Positions 58,593 to 64,000 of a stretch of 64,000 nt of DNA are shown piece by piece. Origin of the DNA: Telmatactis stephensoni (taxonomy: Eukaryota > Cnidaria > Anthozoa > Actiniaria > Isophelliidae). Each line of letters starts with the position of its first letter. Positions within the stretch are counted from its first letter, which is position 1. Made by a program: the position numbers and the translations under genes. The stretch covers positions 253,001 through 317,000 of the forward strand of contig JALIZF010001633.1 in assembly GCA_029948255.1 (NCBI GenBank), read 5' to 3'. The notes below the pieces were generated by a model. It was given only the letters and a program-made list of their open reading frames with translations. It had not been told where the DNA came from and made no database searches.

Positions 58593-59318
58593 GTCTAATT
58601 AACTGGTATGTAAAGGTTCTTTTTAACCCTGTAAGTGAAACCTTAAAGCTTATTAAAAAGCAGAAACATATACTTTGATAAAGAAAAAGAAAAAGTGCAA
58701 TGAAAAAAGGAAAGGTTGCGAGAAAGAAAGAAAGAAAGAAAGGAAGGAAGGACAATATTAGAAAAAAGATTGGAGGAAAAGATCATTTTATCGTCTGCGT
58801 GCTATTTTAAACCTACTTCTCCGTTCTAATTCAAACGCTTGTCTTGTTTCTAGGCATAACGTTTGTGTGTTGTGTTCCTTTGTGAAATCTTTCAGCAAAC
58901 CACAGCAAATTTTCAACACAAGTTGAATGGTATCCTTTAATACAATTTCAAAACAATAAGAAATCTATGAATGTACTTTTGACAAAATTGCTAAATCAAA
59001 ATATTAAATATATTTTTGAACAATGCGAACAATGTGTAAGTTGGTTAGGGTGGCATTGTTGCTATCGGTATAATGTACAGCGTTGTTAAGATTGAAAGAA
59101 ATTCACTAACAAAATATTAAAAACTCAGATGTCCTTCAAAACCTTTTTTTCATTTTGAAAACCTTATAATAAAAAGAATTAAAACATTAGAATTTAAAGG
59201 TTTGAAACTGACCTAAACCTTTAAATTCTAATGTCTACGACTGACCGCCCTCACAGTATCAAGAATTAAAACTTTTCTAACTAATTTCTTTTGCGTGACT
59301 GGCGTGACACTAAGTGCG
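58593..59318. other. Convergent spacer between ADSL and the EF-hand gene
   Basis: Both 3' UTRs lie here. It contains a GAAA microsatellite (58722-58750) and an inverted pair around TTAGAATTTAAAGGTTT (59186-59235). No gene recognised. Confidence 0.5.
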
Positions 59319-60950
59319 TTACTCAACCTTTTCCATGGTGTCACATGGTTGTTCTTTCTCTTCTTGTGCCTTTTCCACGATAGTGCCTTCTTTCTCTTCA
59401 TCCATTAAACTAGTTTTAACAAAGGTAACGAACTCCTCCCAGCTTAACTGACCATCTTTGTTGACATCAAACATGTCAATCAGCTCTTCTGCTTCACTTT
59501 GAGTGAACTTTTCTCCGGTGTTGCACACAACGTAACGCAACTCTTCTGGTGATATATAACCACTTCCGTCACGGTCAAACTTTCTGTAAAAACAAGGTAT
59601 TAAAATAGGAAATGAGCTGGAATGAATGTAACGCAACACAATATAACGGAACTCTTCTGGTGATATGTAACTTCCGTCACGGTCAAAATTTCTGTAAAAA
59701 AAAGATAAATATAGGAAATGAACTACATTGAAAGACAAAAACGGAAAGAAGTTAATGAATGATAGTCAAGAGTAAAAGCTGTCAAAAACCTCGGCAATCA
59801 AATGATCAGATTGATCAAGAGAGAGTGTTATCTTATCGATCGTGTCTGCGCGGTTTCCCGCTGTCACTCAAATAAATAACAAAAAGAGCATTAGGTTCAT
59901 TTGAAATCTGTTTTCACGGACTGTGAGCGCCCCCACTGAGATCAGTTGGGGAAAAAATAAAATAGAATTAAAAGGATGGATTTCCATAGTAGTAGCACTT
60001 CACTTTTATCATAACAGCATGATAATCTGAAAGTGCTATTCTCAAGAGTGTCGGCTTGTTTCCCCCGGGGAAACTGCAGGATAAATGCTTAATGTGTGTT
60101 GTTATTAGATTCTCGACCTTATAGCATGCATGCCCTAGTTTCTGACATTTCAAGAAAATTAATAGAATTAATGAAAACAAAACAGTTTGAATCTCTCTCT
60201 AATCGTTCTTTATGTGATCTGTGGTTGGGTTGCTATGGAGATAGTGTAAACACTTTGGTCATGAGTGTTTTGTTTTCACTTTTACTAAAAACAAAATGTT
60301 TTTTTTATACCGCAATCCTTATTTTTAACATTTAATGAAAAGAACTCGACGATGAAAAGAACTCTTCTTCCAGTATTTATGTCAATTAATCAGACCTTTC
60401 TAAAATGGCCATTTTCCAGCCACTCCCCTCTTATTCAGTCTTAATCATTTGATGGTTATTTTAGCATGAAAATGAGTTACAAAATGAGCAGTGGATGTTG
60501 TTTACACCAAGTCAATATTCGAAGAAAAACAAAAATCTTTTTTGGTAACAGAAACTGACATGCTCGGTAAATAAGAGTAACGCGACACAAGAAAAAGTTC
60601 GAATAAATCAACTGTTAAGCGGACTGTGACAAAATCAAAACCACTTACTTGAAGGCCCTCCTTAAACAATCTTCGTAGTCTTCTTGATTCCCTTCTTGTA
60701 AGAACGAAACCATGTCAATAAATTCATCAAAATTGATGCCACTTTCATCATCTTTATCAAAGTGCTGAAACACTAGGTCCAGGTCTACTTCGCTTGGTTG
60801 AAGGCCAGCCGCTTGTGCCGCAGTTGAGAACTGATCACAAGGAATTTTCCCACTCAAATCGCTGTCAGCCCTTTCAAAAGCTCTTCTCATCCTTGTAGCG
60901 TGTTCACTTTCAGGTTTCTTGGGGGAACATGATTCTTCACAAGCTGCCAT
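59319..60950 (-). CDS. Calmodulin/troponin-C-like protein with four EF-hands, two exons
   Basis: Calcium sensor or buffer by family. Minus-strand exons 60950-60649 and 59583-59319 (stop TAA 59321-59319) join in phase 2 to give about 188 residues. After a short N-terminal leader (MAACEESCSPKKPESEH) come four helix-loop-helix units: loop 1 ADSDLSGKIPCD, loop 2 DKDDESGINFDE, loop 3 DRDGSGYISPEE, loop 4 DVNKDGQLSWEE. Loops 3 and 4 have canonical acidic residues and the invariant Gly and should bind calcium. Loop 1 lacks the leading Asp and the final Glu, so it is probably weak. The C-terminus is Glu/Lys-rich (EEKEGTIVEKAQEEKEQ). The ATG is the first in frame, before conserved helix 1. Just upstream of exon 2, a degenerate copy of its start lies at 59640-59697. 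ADSL converges from the left; another EF-hand gene starts at 63768. Confidence 0.9.
59620..59697 (-). pseudogene. Partial duplicate of EF-hand exon 2 start
   Basis: The minus-strand sequence after TTTTTTTACAG reads NFDRDGSYISPEEFRYIV, a near copy of exon 2's KFDRDGSGYISPEELRYVV. The loop lacks the Gly at position 6, and the copy ends without a donor in the same place. The frame stays open through the intron into exon 2. It is either a decaying duplicate or a rarely used alternative exon start. Confidence 0.7.
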
Positions 60951-63767
60951 ATTTATAGCTGACTAGCGAGTTCACTTCTGTGTGTTGTCACTTATTTTCC
61001 TAAATCATGAATAAAAAAGACGACAAATAAGCATGAAGAGGCTGGATGGAGTGGGAAGTGCAAGACAGTATTAACAAGGAGCCTATTGTTTTGATAACTC
61101 TTGTCCAATAGAGTAAAAAGACAAAATTGAAAAGATTTCGCAATGATAATTAAGATAAACAGAACTTCTACTTCATATATTGATCCAAACCTCCTATCAC
61201 ATATCACCTATATAATATTACCTCAATATGTGGGAATAACTCATTCAGTTAAAAATACTTTTACTACTCAGAGTGCTGGAGTAAATTTACCACGACTTGA
61301 CAAAATGAATTAAGAAATATAATTTAAACTCCAACATCCGTTTTCAGTATATTTCTTGTGTAATAGTTACTATATTTAACCTGGCTGAAACAGACGGTCA
61401 TTTGTTCTTTATGCAAATTTTCATTAAGTTTTAAACCTTGTCCCGATATACAAGTCTGAAAGCTCAGTTTTCTTAACGTTTCCGCTCTAAAAACACATCT
61501 AAATGACGTGAAAGCAGCTGGTTGGTCTTGTATAGCATGTCAATAGCCTGGATGAGTGATGACCAACAAGTCGAGGCTTAGGGGAAATAAAATGCTAATT
61601 ACAATTTTTTCCTTGTGTGATCAGTTAATCTATATATCAAAAGTGGTTTATTGCTTTATAAAAACACACAGCATGGCTCTCAGTCACTGTTACCCAGCAG
61701 TCTTTACACGAGTGGATAACGTGCGTCTCATACTGGTCGGTTTTTTGTTCGCTATTTTTGCAGCACAAATATAAACGCGGGCTATTTATATAAAGGCCAG
61801 TTGTCCCTGGTTGCCGGGATAACTCTTTTGTTTTCTTTTCCATGGGGGCACTGGTAGCAGGGATAACTCTCTTGTTTTCTTTTCCCTGGGGGCACTGGTA
61901 GCAGGGATAACTCTCTTGTTTTCCTTTCCCTGGGGGCACTACTCCCAATTACAAGGGACAACTCGCCTTCTTATAAACAGCCCCTGAGTTTCGACTGAGT
62001 TCTCTTTGGGCTCAAATTCAAGCGAAATCTTTCCTGTCTGTTACCCAAGATATTTGTAGTGAAAAAGTGAGTTCAGGACATGAGTAAACGTTGTTGAAAA
62101 CATTTAAGTTTTAAAAGCAGACTCTTATGACAATGAAGTTTTCCTGTTTCCGACACCCACAGCTAGACAGTTGGCAGGGGTTAATTGAATTAGCAAGTCT
62201 AAATATGATGCGTCGTCGTCAATATTCATTTGTAAAATTTCCTTCGGCTCTGGCTTGGCATTTACAAATGTTTTTCGTTTCTTTCACTACATTCCTTCCT
62301 TTTTTACTCGCCTGTTTTGCAGCCGTTTTTTTTTTTTTTTTTTTTCTGTTTTAAAATCTTTTCGGTTTTTGTTTCTTTTTTGTTTGTTTCTTTTGTTTTG
62401 TTTTGTTTTGTGTTGTTGTCATTTGAGTTTTTTCTTTTCTTTCTTTTTTCCTTCTTTCTTTCTTCTTTCCTTTTTTTTTCTTTCTTTTTTTTTTGGCCAG
62501 TGAGAAACCAGGACTTTACTCTTCCTTCCTTTATGCGTATTTATAATGAAATTTTACACTATTTTTCAGCGCGTGTGTTGAAGGGGTTGGGTACCATGTG
62601 AAACATGACATATGACGTCATGCTCGTCACGTGATAGACATCTGTCATTTCATGTTAGACCTTACCCTAACCAATCACTATACTTTTCACTGTTTGAAGA
62701 CATTTCATTGGGGCGTACATGAAACACTGAGCGAAAAATACCTCGTCTCAAAATGTCACATCTTGGTTTGAATTTTACTATTGAAATTTATTTGATATTA
62801 CTGAAAGCAACTGAGAAACAATTACTGAAATGAGATGTTTTAAAACTTCTAAGAAGAGGAAGAGAGAGCGAAAAAATAAAAACAAAAGTAGACAGAGGAA
62901 GAGAGAGAATTGAAAACAAGCAGACAGACGACGCTAAACAACAAAAATGTCAGTAGAATTCAGTTTTCTGTAGTTTAAAGGATTGAACTCAGCAGTATCA
63001 TGATGCATGTTATCAGTTGTATCCAGATACAAAGCTGTTTCTTACAGGAAATAATTTCCTAGCCACAAGACATCCCGCTTGATTTCGTACTGTTTCATCT
63101 TCAAGGATGCAATTTAAACCCAGAAAAAAAGAAGTGGAAATTCTAATTGTTATCTGTTATGCAGATTATCAAGACAAATTTACATTTCGCTTTTCAGATT
63201 TCAACAAGATTCAATTTCATTCACTCTGTACTTTTAACTCGACACAAAATTGAAAGAAAAAAAAAGATATACCGAAAGAAAAATCAGGAAAAACAGTAAC
63301 TATAGAGCATGTTATTTTATAAATAAAGGTTTTTTTCCACGGATTAAATGAAGTACTTGTGGAAGGTTTTACTAAATACAGGCAAAACAGGTGCATAGTA
63401 GGCAATCGCGGTTTTATGATTTCAGTCGTTTCTATGGTTACTGCATTGTGTATGTTATTTCAAATAACTCTTATTTATTACTAGTAATAATGTTTTCTAA
63501 ACCTTTAGCAAGGGGTCATGCTCAAACTCTCAGCTTCTAGTCTTCAACTATTCTAAACCCTGACACATTCATCATTGATGTGTCATAGACGGTTCCAGAG
63601 TAATACAGAGAGAACGTGAAAAGAGCGCTGCTCTTGTTTTATGACCATTTTAACTTTTCACTTTACCAATTAAATAACCCTTGTGGTACAGCTCTGTGCA
63701 AGAAGGGCGGTTTAGGGAAGAATTGTACGTCATTTTGTACATCTGTTTTATTGTACATCAAGTGAAC
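60951..63767. other. Spacer between two divergent EF-hand genes
   Basis: 2.8 kb that must contain both promoters. It holds a three-copy repeat of about 44 bp at 61816-61945 (GGGATAACTCTCTTGTTTTC...), and a T-rich, C/T-rich tract at 62325-62495 that produces Phe-rich artefact frames. No other gene recognised. Confidence 0.55.
61816..61945 (+). repeat. 44-bp tandem repeat, three copies
   Basis: Units of GGGATAACTCTCTTGTTTTC...CCCTGGGGGCACTGGTAGCA repeat three times with few changes. Non-coding. Confidence 0.85.
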
Positions 63768-64000
63768 ATGACTCTTCATGAGTCCATTGCAAAAGCCGAA
63801 CTTGAGCTGATGAAAACTGCTTTCGAATTTTTCGACGAAAATCGAGACGGAAGAATCGATTTGAAAGAGTTCGAGGTTGTGATTCGTGCCGTAGGTTTCA
63901 ACCCGACCGACGAGCTAATTCAGACAACATTCGATCAGTTTGACAGCAACCACGACGGTGAAATCGACTTTGGCGAGTTTGTGGTGATGACGAAAGAATT
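63768..64000 (+). CDS. EF-hand protein, 5' part, cut by the window end
   Basis: 77 codons from the ATG at 63768, open to the window edge. Two canonical EF-hands are visible: the first with AFEFFDENRDGRIDLKEFEV (loop DENRDGRIDLKE), the second with TFDQFDSNHDGEIDFGEFVV (loop DSNHDGEIDFGE). Both loops have the acidic residues, the invariant Gly at loop position 6, the hydrophobic residue at position 8 and the terminal Glu, so both should bind calcium. The spacing of 36 residues between loops is that of calmodulin and troponin C. The start is taken at the first Met before helix 1 (MTLHESIAKAELELMKTAFE). It is divergent from the EF-hand gene at 59319-60950 and probably paralogous, although the residues differ considerably. 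The rest of the gene is outside the window. Confidence 0.88.
   Translation, partial: MTLHESIAKAELELMKTAFEFFDENRDGRIDLKEFEVVIRAVGFNPTDELIQTTFDQFDSNHDGEIDFGEFVVMTKE

Noticed and set aside
62255..62601. Phe/Ser-rich ORFs
   Set aside because: Translations of a T-rich and CT-rich low-complexity tract.

Overview
This 64 kb window is animal nuclear DNA: intron-rich, AT-rich, with canonical GT-AG introns of about 70-500 bp interrupted by many small DNA-transposon derivatives. The gene set (EXOC7, UBALD, TEDC2, a kelch-like gene, a C2H2 zinc-finger gene, adenylosuccinate lyase, EF-hand proteins) is metazoan. The repeat content (foldback MITEs, a Ty3 element resembling the Mag/K02A2.6 group, a degraded LINE, tRNA-type SINE traces) together with compact introns suggests an early-branching invertebrate, most likely a cnidarian. 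The phylum is an inference; the sequence does not prove it.

Layout. 0.4-5.2 kb: the 3' thirteen exons of EXOC7 (Exo70) on +. 5.4-8.6 kb: a Ty3-type retrotransposon on - inserted in the short convergent gap between EXOC7 and the next gene, with a 5-bp target duplication and inverted instead of direct LTR ends. 8.9-10.5 kb: a four-exon HMG-box-like gene on -. 11.4-11.9 kb: UBALD on +, divergent from it. 11.9-21.0 kb: about 9 kb without a recognisable gene. 21.0-23.2 kb: a Ser/Tyr-rich low-complexity protein on +. 24.8-26.9 kb: a coiled-coil protein on -. 28.6-39.5 kb: TEDC2 on +, ten exons, with an intact single-exon kelch-like gene (33.8-35.5 kb) nested in its intron 7 on the same strand. 40.5 kb: a possible small membrane protein. 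44.4-48.3 kb: a nine-finger C2H2 gene on +. 50.1-58.6 kb: complete adenylosuccinate lyase (ADSL) in 12 exons, carrying a truncated LINE in an intron. 59.3-61.0 kb: a four-EF-hand protein on -. 63.8 kb to the end: the start of a second EF-hand gene on +.

The genes do not form a pathway. They are unrelated housekeeping, ciliary, ubiquitin-related, transcription, purine-synthesis and calcium-binding loci. The unusual features are structural: (1) a Ty3 insertion whose two ends both look like the U3 end; (2) tandem arrays that start exactly at splice sites (TEDC2 intron 9, ADSL intron 2, and a CT array forming a polypyrimidine tract); (3) foldback elements with different arms but the same short core; (4) three +1 homopolymer frameshifts in otherwise good coding sequence, which look like consensus errors; (5) a gene nested inside TEDC2; (6) a degenerate duplicate of an EF-hand exon start.
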